Shown: piece by piece, positions 1-10,216 of the stretch | How positions within the stretch are numbered: position 1 is the first letter of the stretch | Layout of the letters: every line of letters begins with the position of its first letter | Source of the DNA: M0108 sp963841065 | GTDB taxonomy: Bacteria; Pseudomonadota; Gammaproteobacteria; Chromatiales; Chromatiaceae | DNA: 64,000 nucleotides | Direction of reading: 5' to 3' | Assembly (NCBI GenBank): GCA_963841065.1 | Contig: CAWJBI010000050.1 | Location: 1 to 64,000, forward strand | Position numbers and translations under genes: made by a program | The notes under the pieces: generated by a model | Told to the model about the DNA's origin: nothing | Database searches by the model: none | The model's input: the letters and a program-made list of their open reading frames with translations, nothing else

Positions 1-98
1 GGCCGGGGCCAAGGAGGCAGGACGAGCGGCAAGGTTTCCCAAGGGCCTGCCTTGGCCGTTAGGATGACCGGGTTTGGTCATTGAATCGCCCGCGCCCC

Positions 99-1577
99 AT
101 GAACGAGCCCGAAATTTACAGCCTCCTGGTCGTGATCGGCCATCTGACCATCCAGGTCGCCCTGGTTCTGCGGGCCCTGATGCGTCCCCATCGGGAACCG
201 GCCTCGCGCATCGCCTGGGTCCTGGTCATCCTCGTCTTCCCGGTTCTGGGTATCCTGGCCTACCTGCTCCTGGGGGAGACCAATATCGGTCGGCGGCGGG
301 GGGAGCGGCTGCGCCAGACCCTGGCGCGACTGCCGGGTTCCGAGGCGCTGGTCGTGGCGCCCGGTGGCGCGGTACTGGCCATGGCCCCGGTCTTGCCGGC
401 GCGCTATCAGCCCCTCTTCGATCTTGGTCAGTCCATTACCGGCTTTGCCCCCTGTGGCGGCAACCAGGGGTCGCTGGCGGCGGATTCCGACCAGGCCATC
501 GCGGACCTGGTGAAGGACATCGATGCCGCCCGCCATCAGGTCCATCTGCTGTTCTACATCTGGCTGCCGGATAACAACGGCACCCGGGTGGCGCGGGCCC
601 TGATGCGGGCCGCGGGCCGCGGCGTCACCTGCCGAGCCATGGTGGACGACCTGGGCTCGCGGCTGCTGATCCGCTCGGTGCTCTGGCGCCAGATGGCGGC
701 GGCCGGGGTGTGCCTGGGCCGCGCCCTGCCCACCGGCAACCCCTTGCTGGGCTCCCTCCTGGGTCCCCTGCGGGGGCGGGTGGATCTGCGCAATCACCGC
801 AAGCTCGCCATTATCGACAACCGCATCACCTGGTGCGGTAGCCAGAATTGCGCCGACCCCGCCTTTCTCATCAAGGCCAGGTACGGGCCCTGGGTGGACA
901 TCCTGGCGCGCTTCGAGGGGCCCATCGCCCGGCAGAATCAGTGGCTCTTCGCCAGCGACTGGATGGCCAACAACGAGGGGGATGATCTGAGCGAGCTGCT
1001 GCGCGAGCCCTGGCCCGCCCTCGATGGGGGCTTTGTCGCTCAGGCCATGGGCACGGGTCCCACGGTTCGCAACGCGGCCATGCCCGAGCTGTTCGCGACC
1101 TTGATGTTTGCCGCGCGCCGGGACCTGACCATCACGACGCCCTACTATGTCCCCAACGAATCCATGCAGGCCGCCCTCTGTGCCTGTGCCCGCCGGGGGG
1201 TGAGGACGCGAATTATCCTCCCCGCCCGCAACGACTCCTGGGTGGTGGCCGCCGCCAGCCGCAGCTATTACGCCGATTTACTGGAGGCCGGGGTCGAGAT
1301 TTACGAGTTCGTGGGCGGCCTGCTGCACGCCAAGACCATCACCCTCGATGGCGAGATCGCCCTCATCGGCTCCGCCAACATGGATCGCCGCAGTTTCGAT
1401 CTCAACTATGAGAACAATGTCCTGATCCGGGACGAGACCCTGACGGCGCAGATCCGCCAGCGCCAGGAGCGCTATATCGCCCAGTCCCAGCCCATCACCC
1501 AGGAGCGGGTCGCGGCCTGGCCCTGGTGGCGCCAACTCTGGAACAACACCATCGCCACCCTGGGCCCCGTCCTCTAG
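99..1577 (+). CDS. cls: Cardiolipin synthase (phospholipase D family)
   Basis: Joins two phosphatidylglycerol molecules into cardiolipin and glycerol at the inner membrane. The 492-residue product has two N-terminal hydrophobic segments (about residues 5-25 and 38-58). Two PLD-type HxKxxxxD motifs follow: NHRKLAIIDN near residue 233 and HAKTITLDGE near residue 410, the second followed by GSANMDRRSF. This is the normal ClsA architecture and length. An in-frame ATG at 81 would add six residues; the ATG at 99 is chosen because its product begins directly with the first membrane helix. The stop overlaps the stop of the convergent argA gene by a few bases, so there is no room for a separate terminator. 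Confidence 0.93.
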   Translation: MNEPEIYSLLVVIGHLTIQVALVLRALMRPHREPASRIAWVLVILVFPVLGILAYLLLGETNIGRRRGERLRQTLARLPGSEALVVAPGGAVLAMAPVLPARYQPLFDLGQSITGFAPCGGNQGSLAADSDQAIADLVKDIDAARHQVHLLFYIWLPDNNGTRVARALMRAAGRGVTCRAMVDDLGSRLLIRSVLWRQMAAAGVCLGRALPTGNPLLGSLLGPLRGRVDLRNHRKLAIIDNRITWCGSQNCADPAFLIKARYGPWVDILARFEGPIARQNQWLFASDWMANNEGDDLSELLREPWPALDGGFVAQAMGTGPTVRNAAMPELFATLMFAARRDLTITTPYYVPNESMQAALCACARRGVRTRIILPARNDSWVVAAASRSYYADLLEAGVEIYEFVGGLLHAKTITLDGEIALIGSANMDRRSFDLNYENNVLIRDETLTAQIRQRQERYIAQSQPITQERVAAWPWWRQLWNNTIATLGPVL

Positions 1578-2963
1578 GCCTGGCCAGGGTCGCCGGCCTG
1601 GAGCCGCTTGATGAAGACCTTGGAATTGCGCTGATAGTTGTAGAGGACCTGCTTGGCCATGGGCAGGTCCGCCAGGCGGGCGGGTTCGAAGCCGCGCTCG
1701 CGGAACCAGTGGGCGGTCTGGGTGGTGAGGACGAAGAGGCGGCTGATGCCGCGCTGGCGGGCCAGGTCCTCCATGCGCTCCAGGAGCAGGGCGCCCCGGC
1801 CGCGATTGCGGTATTCCGGGTTGACGGCCAGGCAGGCGAGCTCGGCCATGCCCTCCGCCGGGTAGCCGTAGAAGGCGGCGCAGGCGCTGGCCATGCCGTC
1901 GCGCTCCATCAGGAAGAAGCGGTCGATCTCGGTCTCCAGGCGCTCGCGGGAGCGGCGCACCAGGGCGCCGGATTCCTCCAGGGGCCGCAGCAGCTCCAGG
2001 ATGCCGGCGACGTCGTCGATGCGGGCCGGGCGCAACTCCTCGAAGGGGAGGTCGGTGATCAGGGTGCCGACGCCGTCGCGGGTGAAGAGCTCGCGGAGCA
2101 GGGCGCCATCCAGACGGCGCGGGACCAGATGGACGCGCTTGACCCCCTGGATGCAGGCATCGGCGCCGGCGTGCAGGGCCTGGGCGCAGATCTCCCGCGA
2201 GACGGGTATCGGTCTCCAGCAGCCCCGCCACCTCCCGGCTGAGGACATTGGAGACGAGCTGGCCGTTGGCATCGGTCAGGCCCTCCTCCTCCAGCAGAAA
2301 GATCAGCTTGTCGGCCTGGAGGGCGATGGCCGCCGAGCGGGCCACGTCCGCCGCGCTCAGGTTGAAGACCTCCCCCGTGGGGGAATAGCCGATGGGCGGC
2401 ATCAGGGCCACGGCACCGTCGTTCAGCCGTTGCTGGAGGGCGTCGCGGTCGATGCGGCGCACCACCCCGGTGTGCAGATAATCGACCCCGTCCAGGACCC
2501 CCAGGGGTTTGGCGGTGACGAAGTTGCCGGAGGCGACGGGGATGCGCACCCCGGCCATGGGGGAGTTGGCCAGGCCCAGGGAGAAGAGGGCCTCGATCTC
2601 GACCCGCAGGCTGCCCGCGGCCTCCTTGACGCTGGCCAGGGCCTCGGCGTCGGTGACGCGCAGGCCCTTGACATAGCGAAAGCCGGCGCCGCGCCGCGCC
2701 AGGCTGGCCTGGATCTGCGGCCGGGCGCCGTGGACCAGGACCAGGCGGATGCCCAGGCCATGGAGGGTGGCCAGGTCGTGTACCAGGTCGCGAAAACCCT
2801 TGTCCGCCACCGCCTCGCCCCCAAAGGCGATGACGAAGGTGCGCCCGCGATGGGCGTGGACATAGGGGGTGGCGTGGCGGAACCAGCGCACGAAACCATC
2901 GGCGGCGGGCTCCGCATCCGGACCCTGCGGCAGGGCGTTCAGGGGGTGGGTAGGAGCAGTCAT
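1574..2963 (-). CDS. argA: N-acetylglutamate synthase (frameshifted)
   Basis: First enzyme of arginine synthesis, acetylating glutamate with acetyl-CoA. The N-terminal part is an amino-acid-kinase-like domain (FVIAFGGEAV, LVLVHGARPQ). The C-terminal part is a GNAT domain (LACLAVNPEYRNRGRG, LFVLTTQTAHWFRERGF, LYNYQRNSK), the classic gammaproteobacterial ArgA layout. The two halves lie in different frames: reading breaks near 2195, where the first frame ends in LLETDTRLA and the second resumes at REICAQALHAGAD. Both sides align well with ArgA, so one indel explains it and sequencing error is likely. The start codon overlaps the pilR stop as ATGA, suggesting translational coupling with the upstream two-component genes. 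Confidence 0.88.
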
Positions 2964-4322
2964 TCGATGCCCAGCTTGGCCAAACGATAGCGCAAAGCCC
3001 GCAGGCTCATGCCGAGCTGTCGGGCGGCGGCGGTGCGGTTCCAGCGGTTTTCCTCCAGGGCGCGCAGGATGAACTGGCGCTGGATCTCGCCCACGGAGTC
3101 TTCCAGGGTGATATCCGCTGCCATCGCCTCCAGGCGATCGACGGTGGCGGTGGCGGGCGCCTCAAAGGACGGCGTCGCGGGAAGATAGAGGTCCGTCGTC
3201 TCCAGGGTATCGCCCTCCGCCAGGGCCAGGGCGCGCTCCAGCACATTCTCCAGTTCCCGGACGTTGCCGGGGAAGGCATAACGGGCGAGGGCGGCGAGGG
3301 CCGATGCCGACAAACGCGGCACCGCCGTGCCGTTCTGGCGGGCGATACGGGCGAGGAAGTGTTCCGCTAGAATCGGGACGTCGCCGGAGCGCTCGCGCAG
3401 CGGCGGCAGGTGCAGCTCGATGACGTTGATACGATAGAAAAGGTCCTGGCGGAAACGGCTGCCGACAACCTCGGCGGCCAGGTCGCGGTGGGTGGCGCTG
3501 ATCAGGCGCACATCGATAGGGACCTCCCGGTGCCCCCCTACGGGTCGCGCCTTCTTTTCCTGGAGTACCCGCAGCAGCTTGACCTGAGCCGGCAAGGGCA
3601 GTTCGGCCACCTCGTCGAGGAAAAGGGTGCCGCCATCCGCGGCCTTAAAGAGGCCGGGGTTGTCGGCGATGGCGCCGGTGAAGGCGCCCTTGCGGTGGCC
3701 GAAGAGTTCGCTCTCCACCAGATCCGGGGGGATGGCGCCACAATTGACCGGTACGAAGGGGGCGCCAGCGCGGGGCCCCAGGAGGTGAATCAGGCGCGCG
3801 GCCAGTTCCTTGCCGGTGCCACTCTCGCCGCTGACATAGACGGGGGCCTGGTTGCGCGCCAGTTTGGTGATCAGGCGGCGTATTTCGACCATGGTGGGGG
3901 ATTCGCCCAGCAACGCCGGACGGTCCTGGGCCACCCCCTGCTCGGCCACGGGTGCCCTCAGCCTCAGGGCCGCTTCCACCAGCCGGCGCAGGACCTGCAG
4001 GTCCACCGGCTTGGAGACGAAATCGAAGGCGCCGGCCTTCATGGCCGCGACGGCGACTGTCCATGCTGCCATGGGCCGTGATCATGGCCACCGGCATTTG
4101 GGGGAACTGGCTGGCGATCTGGCGCACCAGGTCAATGCCGTTACCATCGGGCAGGCGCATGTCCGTCAGGCAGAGGTCGAAGGTCTCGGTCGCCAGGAAC
4201 CGTCGCGCCGCCGCCAGGTCCGGCGCCGCGCGGCAGTCGATCCCCATGCGCGTCAATGTGATGCGCAGGAGTTCCCGGATGTCCTGTTCATCATCGACGA
4301 CGAGGGCGCGGGCTGGGATCAT
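2960..4322 (-). CDS. pilR: NtrC-family response regulator PilR (frameshifted)
   Basis: Sigma-54-dependent activator; in Pseudomonas PilR switches on pilin transcription. The receiver domain shows the acidic pair DDEQD, the phospho-acceptor in LTDMRLPDG, ITAHGS and the lysine in DFVSKPVD. The AAA+ domain has Walker A GESGTGKE and the sigma-54 contact loop KGAFTGA. The C-terminus is a Fis-type helix-turn-helix (RTAAARQLGMSLRALRYRL). The receiver is split by a one-base insertion near 4055-4060; deleting one base restores MITAHGSMDTAVAAMKAGAF. The start is uncertain: ATG at 4322 is preferred over an in-frame TTG at 4340. The stop overlaps the argA start. Confidence 0.88.
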
Positions 4323-4413
4323 GGGCGGGTCAATGGGCAATCACCGTGGAAATTACCTCCTATTATGCGGCCTTGCGCCCCCCCCTGACGAGAGGGGAGG
4401 TGCTGGTCGCCCC

Positions 4414-6063
4414 CTAGCCCCCGAGGTCTGCCGGGGGCAAACTCAGATGAAAGCCGTTGCCTCCCCCAGGGAGCGCCTGGTATTCCAGGGTGATGCCGTT
4501 GTTGGCGGCGAGTTCCAGGGCGATGTAAAGACCGAGCCCGGTGCCGCTGGCGCTGGTGGTAAAGAAGGGTGTGAACATCTCCCGAGCGATCTCGGGGTCT
4601 ATGGGGTTCCCATCGTCGCGAATCTCGATGAAGGCCCCCGCCGTGGCCGGCAGCCGTCCGGCGCTCAGGCACAAGCGCGCCGGCTGGTCGGCGGTCCTGG
4701 CGTGTTTAATGGCGTTATCGCAGAGATTGGCGAGAATTTGATGCAGGTGTCCGGCATTGACCCTGGCCGGCGGGGTATCGGTGGCGATATCGAGCTGTAA
4801 GCGTTCGCGTGGCAACTGGCGCGACTCCCGTAATTCTGCGTGGAGTTCCTTGAGCCAGAGGGCCAGGTCGATGGTCTGGAACTCGGGTGGGTGGCCCCGG
4901 GAGAGTTGCAGAATACTCTCGACAATGCCGTCGATACGACCGCTGTTGCGCTGGATGATGTTCAGAAGGTGCTGATCTTCCTCCCCGAGATCCGGGGATT
5001 CCGCCAGGAGTTGACTGGCATGCTTGACCGCGCTCAGGGGGTTGCGGATGTTGTGGGCGATGCCGGCCGTCAGGCGCCCCAGGGCCGCCAGCTTAATCTG
5101 TTGGGCCTCTAGGAGCAGGGCGCGTTTGTCTCGCAGAAACAGTAGCAGGGCGCCTTGGGGGTCATGGCTAAGCCCGAGATGGCTGACCTCGATGTCCCCC
5201 TCCCCGACCCGCACGGTGAAGCTTGGCGGTTGACCTGGCGGCAGCGCGGGGGTGGGCTGGTCGAGGGTTGCCGCCAGCCAGGTGGCCAGTTCCGGCGCGA
5301 CCTTGGCCAGTGGCTTGCCCACGGGGTCCTGGGTTCCCAACAGCTCGGCGGTGGCCTGGTTGCCGAGTCGAATGCGCCGGGCCTCGTCGAGGACCAGGAC
5401 CCCGGTGCTCATACGCTGGATGATGAAGGCGTTGAGCTTGGAAAGGTCATCGATATCGACCTGGCGGCTGGTGGCGAGGCGTTCCGCCGCCTGGATGCGC
5501 CGGTAGAGGACATGGACCAGGATGGCGACCATGAAATAGGTGCCCCCCAAGAGGCCAGCCTGGGTGAAGCCATCCTTCGGACCCAGGCCGGAGAGTTGGG
5601 CATGGATTTGCACGGCCATGACGCCCGTGGTGGCGAAGGAGGCGAAGAGGAGCGAGAGTCGCCCCTCCATGAGCAGGGCGCCGGCGGCCACGGCAATGGC
5701 CATCGGCAGGCCAAGGCTACCATTGACCCCCCCACTGTGGTGCATGAGCAGGGAGAAGGCCAGAATGTCGATAAAGACTCCGGTCTGGATCAGGGTCGCC
5801 TTATTGCCCAAGCGCCAGTGGGTCAATGCCAGGCCCAGCAGGGCCAGCCCCAGATAGGCGAGGACAAGGGTAATGGTCCAGGAGGTCTGGTCGAAGTCTC
5901 CGGCCAGTTCTTCCAAGCTGGGGACAAAGAGGAAGAGACAAAGATTAATGGCCAGGACCAGGCGAAAGAGGCCGAACCAGGTCATGGCCCGCCAGCTCGG
6001 ATAGGCCTCGATCTCCGGGCTGGGGTGCGTCTGGGGCGGGCGGGAGGGGGCGGGGATCGTCAT
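4414..6063 (-). CDS. pilS: Sensor histidine kinase PilS-like
   Basis: Membrane sensor partner of the adjacent PilR. The 549-residue protein has about six N-terminal membrane helices (residues 28-190), a PAS-like linker (about 205-310), a HisKA dimerisation domain and a C-terminal HATPase domain. The phospho-acceptor histidine is H337 in AGIAHNIRNPL; the next residue is Asn where PilS and most HisKA kinases have Glu. The N box (NLCDNAIKH) and G2 box (SGTGLGL) are intact. The G1 box reads DDGNPI instead of the usual DxGxG. PilS identity is supported by the N-terminal helix pattern, the LNAFIIQRMSTGVLV stretch and linkage to pilR. It is transcribed toward pilR and argA. Confidence 0.87.
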   Translation of the reverse strand: MTIPAPSRPPQTHPSPEIEAYPSWRAMTWFGLFRLVLAINLCLFLFVPSLEELAGDFDQTSWTITLVLAYLGLALLGLALTHWRLGNKATLIQTGVFIDILAFSLLMHHSGGVNGSLGLPMAIAVAAGALLMEGRLSLLFASFATTGVMAVQIHAQLSGLGPKDGFTQAGLLGGTYFMVAILVHVLYRRIQAAERLATSRQVDIDDLSKLNAFIIQRMSTGVLVLDEARRIRLGNQATAELLGTQDPVGKPLAKVAPELATWLAATLDQPTPALPPGQPPSFTVRVGEGDIEVSHLGLSHDPQGALLLFLRDKRALLLEAQQIKLAALGRLTAGIAHNIRNPLSAVKHASQLLAESPDLGEEDQHLLNIIQRNSGRIDGIVESILQLSRGHPPEFQTIDLALWLKELHAELRESRQLPRERLQLDIATDTPPARVNAGHLHQILANLCDNAIKHARTADQPARLCLSAGRLPATAGAFIEIRDDGNPIDPEIAREMFTPFFTTSASGTGLGLYIALELAANNGITLEYQALPGGGNGFHLSLPPADLGG

Positions 6064-6274
6064 CTCGGATGCGCTTGTTGCGCCGCGGCAATGAGGGTTG
6101 GTAATCCGCTGGGGATTGGTCGAAAATAGCTTGGGCCACTATGACGGCCTGCCGGTCTAGTCGCAAGGGTTACAACAATAGGGTAGGGCGGAGGGTGCGG
6201 TCCCGGGGTAACCGGGGCGCGGCCATCCCGACCCGACCCCAACCACCAGAATCCAGGAATAGGGGCATTAGTCC

Positions 6275-7444
6275 ATGAATTTACATGAATATCAGGCGAA
6301 GGGCCTGTTTGCGCGGCACGGCATTCCGGTGCCGCGCAGCCTGACGGTCGCCCTGGCCAGTGAGGCGCGGGCGGCGACCGATCAGTTGGGCGGTGAGCGT
6401 TGGGTGGTCAAGGCCCAGGTCCACTCCGGGGCGCGGGGCAAGGCGGGCGGCGTGGTGCTGACCGAGAGTATCGAGCAGGTGGAACGGGAAACCGAGCGTC
6501 TCGTCGGCACCCGGCTCAAGACCCACCAGACGGGCCCCGAGGGCCTGCCCATCGGCCAGGTCCTGATCGAGACCCCCACCGACAGCGTGCGCGAGCTGTA
6601 TCTCGGCGCCCTGGTGGATCGCGAGGCCAGGCGCGTCGTCATCATGGCCTCGGCGGACGGCGGCATGGACATCGAGGAGGTGGCGGCCAAGACCCCGGAG
6701 CGCATCCTGACCACCCATGTCCATCCGGCGGTCGGCCTCATGGGCTGGCAGAGCCGCAAGATCGGCTTTGGTCTGGGCCTGGAGCCGGATCAGGTCAAGG
6801 CCCTGGGCAAGGTGATGCAGGGCCTCTACCAACTCTTCATCGATTGCGATGCCAGCCTGGTGGAGATCAACCCCCTGGTGGTGACCCCGGCCGGCGCTCT
6901 CATGGCCCTGGACGCCAAGCTCAACCTGGATGACAACGCCCTCTACCGCCATCCGGACTTGGTGGCGATGCGCGACATCAGCCAGGAGGACCCCCGCGAG
7001 GCCCTGGCCAAGGAGCATGACCTCAACTACATCAGCCTGGATGGCAACATCGGCTGCATGGTCAATGGCGCCGGTCTGGCCATGGCGACCATGGACCTGG
7101 TCCAGCTCCATGGCGGCTCGCCCGCCAACTTCCTGGACGTCGGCGGTGGCGCCACGGCGGCGCGGGTGGCCGAGGCCTTCAAGCTCATCCTCTCCGACGA
7201 CAAGGTCCAGGCCGTGCTGGTCAACATCTTTGGCGGCATCGTGCGCTGCGACCTGATCGCCGAGGGCATCATCCAGGCGGTGCGGGAGGTCCAGGTCAAG
7301 GTCCCCGTGGTGGTGCGCCTGGAGGGCACCAACGCCGAGCAGGGCCTGGCCCTGTTGGCGGCCAGCGACCTGGCCATCACTACCGCCGCAAGCCTGAGCG
7401 AGGCCGCGGATAAAGTCGTCGCCGCCGCCGGCGCCCAGCACTGA
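6275..7444 (+). CDS. sucC: Succinyl-CoA ligase beta subunit
   Basis: Beta subunit of the TCA-cycle enzyme that interconverts succinyl-CoA and succinate with nucleotide phosphorylation. The 389 residues match the usual length. The protein starts MNLHEYQAK and shows the ATP-grasp features WVVKAQVHSGARGKAGGV, LVEINPLVV and the C-terminal NIFGGIVRCD. It is followed after 13 bases by sucD with the ribosome site GAGGGAA, so the two are one operon. It is transcribed divergently from pilS across about 210 bases that must hold its promoter. Confidence 0.96.
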   Translation: MNLHEYQAKGLFARHGIPVPRSLTVALASEARAATDQLGGERWVVKAQVHSGARGKAGGVVLTESIEQVERETERLVGTRLKTHQTGPEGLPIGQVLIETPTDSVRELYLGALVDREARRVVIMASADGGMDIEEVAAKTPERILTTHVHPAVGLMGWQSRKIGFGLGLEPDQVKALGKVMQGLYQLFIDCDASLVEINPLVVTPAGALMALDAKLNLDDNALYRHPDLVAMRDISQEDPREALAKEHDLNYISLDGNIGCMVNGAGLAMATMDLVQLHGGSPANFLDVGGGATAARVAEAFKLILSDDKVQAVLVNIFGGIVRCDLIAEGIIQAVREVQVKVPVVVRLEGTNAEQGLALLAASDLAITTAASLSEAADKVVAAAGAQH

Positions 7445-7457
7445 GAGGGAACAAGAC

Positions 7458-8328
7458 ATGAGCGTATTGGTTGACAAACACACCCGTGTCATTTGCCAGG
7501 GCTTTACCGGCAAGCAGGGCACCTTCCACAGCGAACAGGCCATCGCCTACGGCACCAACCTGGTGGGCGGCGTCACCCCCGGCAAGGGCGGCAGCCAGCA
7601 CCTCGACCGGCCCGTCTTCGACACGGTCCACGATGCCGTGCGCGAGACCGGGGCCAACGCCACCATGATCTATGTCCCGGCGGCCTTTGCCGCCGATGCC
7701 ATCCTGGAGGCGGCGGACGCGGGCATCGGCGTCATCGTCTGCATTACCGAGGGCATCCCGGTCCTCGACATGCTCAAGGTCAAGGCCGCCCTGGCGGGGA
7801 GCGCCAGCGTCCTGATCGGGCCCAACTGCCCCGGCATCATCACCCCCGGCGCCTGCAAGATCGGCATCATGCCCGGCAGCATTCACCAGCCGGGCCGCGT
7901 GGGCATCGTCTCCCGCTCCGGGACCCTGACCTACGAGGCGGTCTTCCAGACCACCAACGTCGGCCTGGGCCAGAGTACCTGTATTGGTATCGGCGGCGAT
8001 CCCATCAACGGTATGGACTTCATTGCCTGCCTGGAGCGCTTTCAGGCCGACGACCAGACCGAGGGCGTCATCCTGGTCGGGGAGATCGGCGGCAGCGCCG
8101 AGGAGGCCGCCGCCGATTTCATCAAGGACTCAGGTGACCAAGCCGGTGGTGGCCTACATCGCCGGCGTTACCGCCCCCTCCGGCAAGCGCATGGGTCACG
8201 CCGGCGCCATCATCACCGGTGGCAAGGGCACCGCCGCCGGCAAGTTCGCCGCCCTGGAGGCGGCCGGCGTCGCCATCGTCCGCTCCCCCGCCGCCATGGG
8301 GCAACGGATGGCGGAACTCCTGGCCTGA
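7458..8328 (+). CDS. sucD: Succinyl-CoA ligase alpha subunit (frameshifted)
   Basis: Alpha subunit that binds CoA and carries the phosphohistidine. The protein begins MSVLVDKHTRVICQGFTGKQG, the CoA-binding Rossmann part. It continues with GPNCPGIITPG and, after the frame break, GYIAG-like VVAYIAGVTAPSGKRMGHAGA, which contains the active-site histidine. The reading frame breaks near 8129-8132: frame one ends at FIKDS and frame two resumes at QVTKPVVAYIAG. The rest is intact to AAMGQRMAELL. A single indel in an enzyme this central is most likely a sequence error. Without the correction the product would lose its catalytic C-terminal third. Confidence 0.92.
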
Positions 8329-8742
8329 TCCCGACTGCGGCCCTCCCTCAACCAATCCCAGGTAGCGTGATGCGATCTTGTGCCTTGGCCGGGGATGGCC
8401 AGCGGTGCCTGAGGGTGGGACGCAGTCATGGGTGAAACCTCGAAATGGTCGCATGATCGAGCATTTTTAGGCTAATAGGCAGTGGGTTAAGGAGAAAGTA
8501 AGACCCTGTCAGCCTGCGGGTAATTTGGCTTTGTTTCGTAATTTGGCTGTTTCGCCCGCCACCGCCGGCCAGACCGCGGTCGAACAGGCCTAAGCGTCCC
8601 ATTCACCCCGAGACGGGCCTTGCCCAGCGGACCCTTGGGTAGCACTGGGTGGACCTGGCCCTCGGGGGTCGCTCTGGCTATCGACGCCCTCCCTCGGCTT
8701 GATTAAACTGAGGGTCTCTCCGAAACCCCCGGGATCATCCCC
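8329..8742. other. Intergenic region after sucD, no gene seen
   Basis: About 410 bases between sucD and the ParA-like gene. No ORF with a credible product was found. Near 8519-8555 an 11-base motif, TAATTTGGCTT or a close variant, occurs twice in direct orientation, separated by a few bases. The stretch around 8455-8500 is more AT-rich than its surroundings and could hold the promoter of the next gene. Confidence 0.4.
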
Positions 8743-9508
8743 ATGCGCCGAGTCGTCTTCAATCAGAAAGGGGGCGTGGGCAAGTCCACCATCGCCTGCA
8801 ACCTGGCCGCCATCAGCGCCGCGCGGGGTCGGCGGACCCTCCTGGTCGATCTGGACCCTCAGGCCAACGCCTCCCGTTACCTGCTGGGCGAGGCCCTGGA
8901 GGAGCAGGAGAAAACCCTGGCCGGCTTCTTCGACGATATTCTGGCCTGCCGGGTTTTCGGCGCGAAACCCAGCGAGTATGTGGTGCCGACCCGCTTTCCT
9001 AACCTGGGCGTCATGCCCTCCGATCCCCGCCTGGAAGAACTGCAGATCAAGCTGGAATCGCGCTACAAGATGTACAAGTTGCGCGAGGCGCTCGACACCT
9101 TGAAGGATGTGGACGAGATTTTTATCGATACCCCGCCGGCCTTGAATTTTTTCACCCGCTCGGCGCTGATATGCCGCCAATACCTGTTTGATTCCCTTCG
9201 ATTGCGATGATTTTTCCCGCCGCGCCCTCTATGCGCTGATGGACAGCGTCCGCGAGGTCCAGGACGATCACAATCGCAACCTGCGCATCGAGGGTATCGT
9301 GGTCAACCAGTATCAGTCCCGCGCCAATCTACCGGTGCGGCTGGTCGAGGAATTGCGCGCGGAGGGTCTGCCGGTCCTGGACGCCTTCCTGTCGTCGTCG
9401 ATCAGGATTCGTGAATCCCATTCCCAGGCCTTGCCGATGATCCATCTCGATCCCCGGCACAAGCTCAGCCGGGAATTCGAGGCCCTCTATGACCTGCTGA
9501 CCGGCTGA
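8743..9508 (+). CDS. ParA/MinD-family ATPase (frameshifted)
   Basis: A deviant-Walker ATPase of the ParA/Soj class, about 254 residues once one base is removed. Visible are the deviant Walker A NQKGGVGKSTIACNLA at residue 6, the switch LLVDLDPQANAS, and the Walker B-like DEIFIDTPPAL. The frame breaks near 9171: ALIC-R-Q in frame one should continue as AANTCLIPFDCDDFSRRAL, and deleting one base achieves this. The second half, with GIVVNQYQSRANLPV and a family-typical C-terminus, is intact. No ParB, parS or partner gene is next to it, so its cargo is unknown. It is not the usual chromosomal parAB pair, which normally sits beside gidB. Confidence 0.82.
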
Positions 9509-9540
9509 TCCCGGACGCCTCAAGACCGATCGGTACCCTC

Positions 9541-10155
9541 ATGAAATCCTTAATGCGCCTGGTCATCGGCATCTCGGGCTCGTCCGGCGTCATCTATGGT
9601 ATCCGCCTCCTGGAGACCCTGCGGGCCATGCCGGAGGTGGAGACCCACCTGGTCATCAGTCAGGGCGCCAAATTGAACATAGCGCTGGAGACGAGTTGGA
9701 AGCCCAGGGAGGTGGAGGCCCTGGCGGACCGGGTCTATAGCGACGCGGACCTGGCCGCGCCCATCAGCAGCGGCTCCTTCCGCACCGGGGGCATGATCAT
9801 AGCGCCCTGTTCCATCAAGACCCTGTCCGGGGTGGTGAATTGCTACGCCGATAACCTGGTGGCGCGCGCCGCGGACGTGGTCCTCAAGGAGGGCCGGCGC
9901 CTGGTCCTGGTCCCGCGCGAGTCGCCGCTGCATGTGGGCCATACCCGGCTGCTGCACGCGGCGGCGACCATGGGCGCCATCATTTGCCCGCCCATGCCCG
10001 CCTTCTACAATGCGCCCAAGACCATTGACGACCTCATCGATCATACGGTTGGCCGCCTCCTCGACCTCTTCGATCTCGACAGTGGCCGGGTCCGGCGCTG
10101 GGAGGGGCCGGTTGCTAGACCGGATGACGATTCCAGCCTGTCCGGAATGGCGTAG
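9541..10155 (+). CDS. ubiX: Flavin prenyltransferase UbiX
   Basis: Makes the prenylated FMN cofactor needed by the UbiD decarboxylase in ubiquinone synthesis. The protein opens with LVIGISGSSGVIYGIRLLE, the flavin-binding start of the family. It has the characteristic SGSFRTGGMIIAPCSIKTLSG and VPRESPLHVGHTRLLHAAATMGA stretches, the latter lining the prenyl phosphate site, and PPMPAFYNAPKT. Length is 204 residues. An ATG at 9553 (MRLVIGIS) would give a start closer to the E. coli protein; either is possible. Confidence 0.95.
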   Translation: MKSLMRLVIGISGSSGVIYGIRLLETLRAMPEVETHLVISQGAKLNIALETSWKPREVEALADRVYSDADLAAPISSGSFRTGGMIIAPCSIKTLSGVVNCYADNLVARAADVVLKEGRRLVLVPRESPLHVGHTRLLHAAATMGAIICPPMPAFYNAPKTIDDLIDHTVGRLLDLFDLDSGRVRRWEGPVARPDDDSSLSGMA

Positions 10156-10216
10156 AATTGTCTCTGGCTCGCGGCCCAATGCGGCGAGCCTCGCCCCCAT
10201 CCCAGGAGAAGACAAA

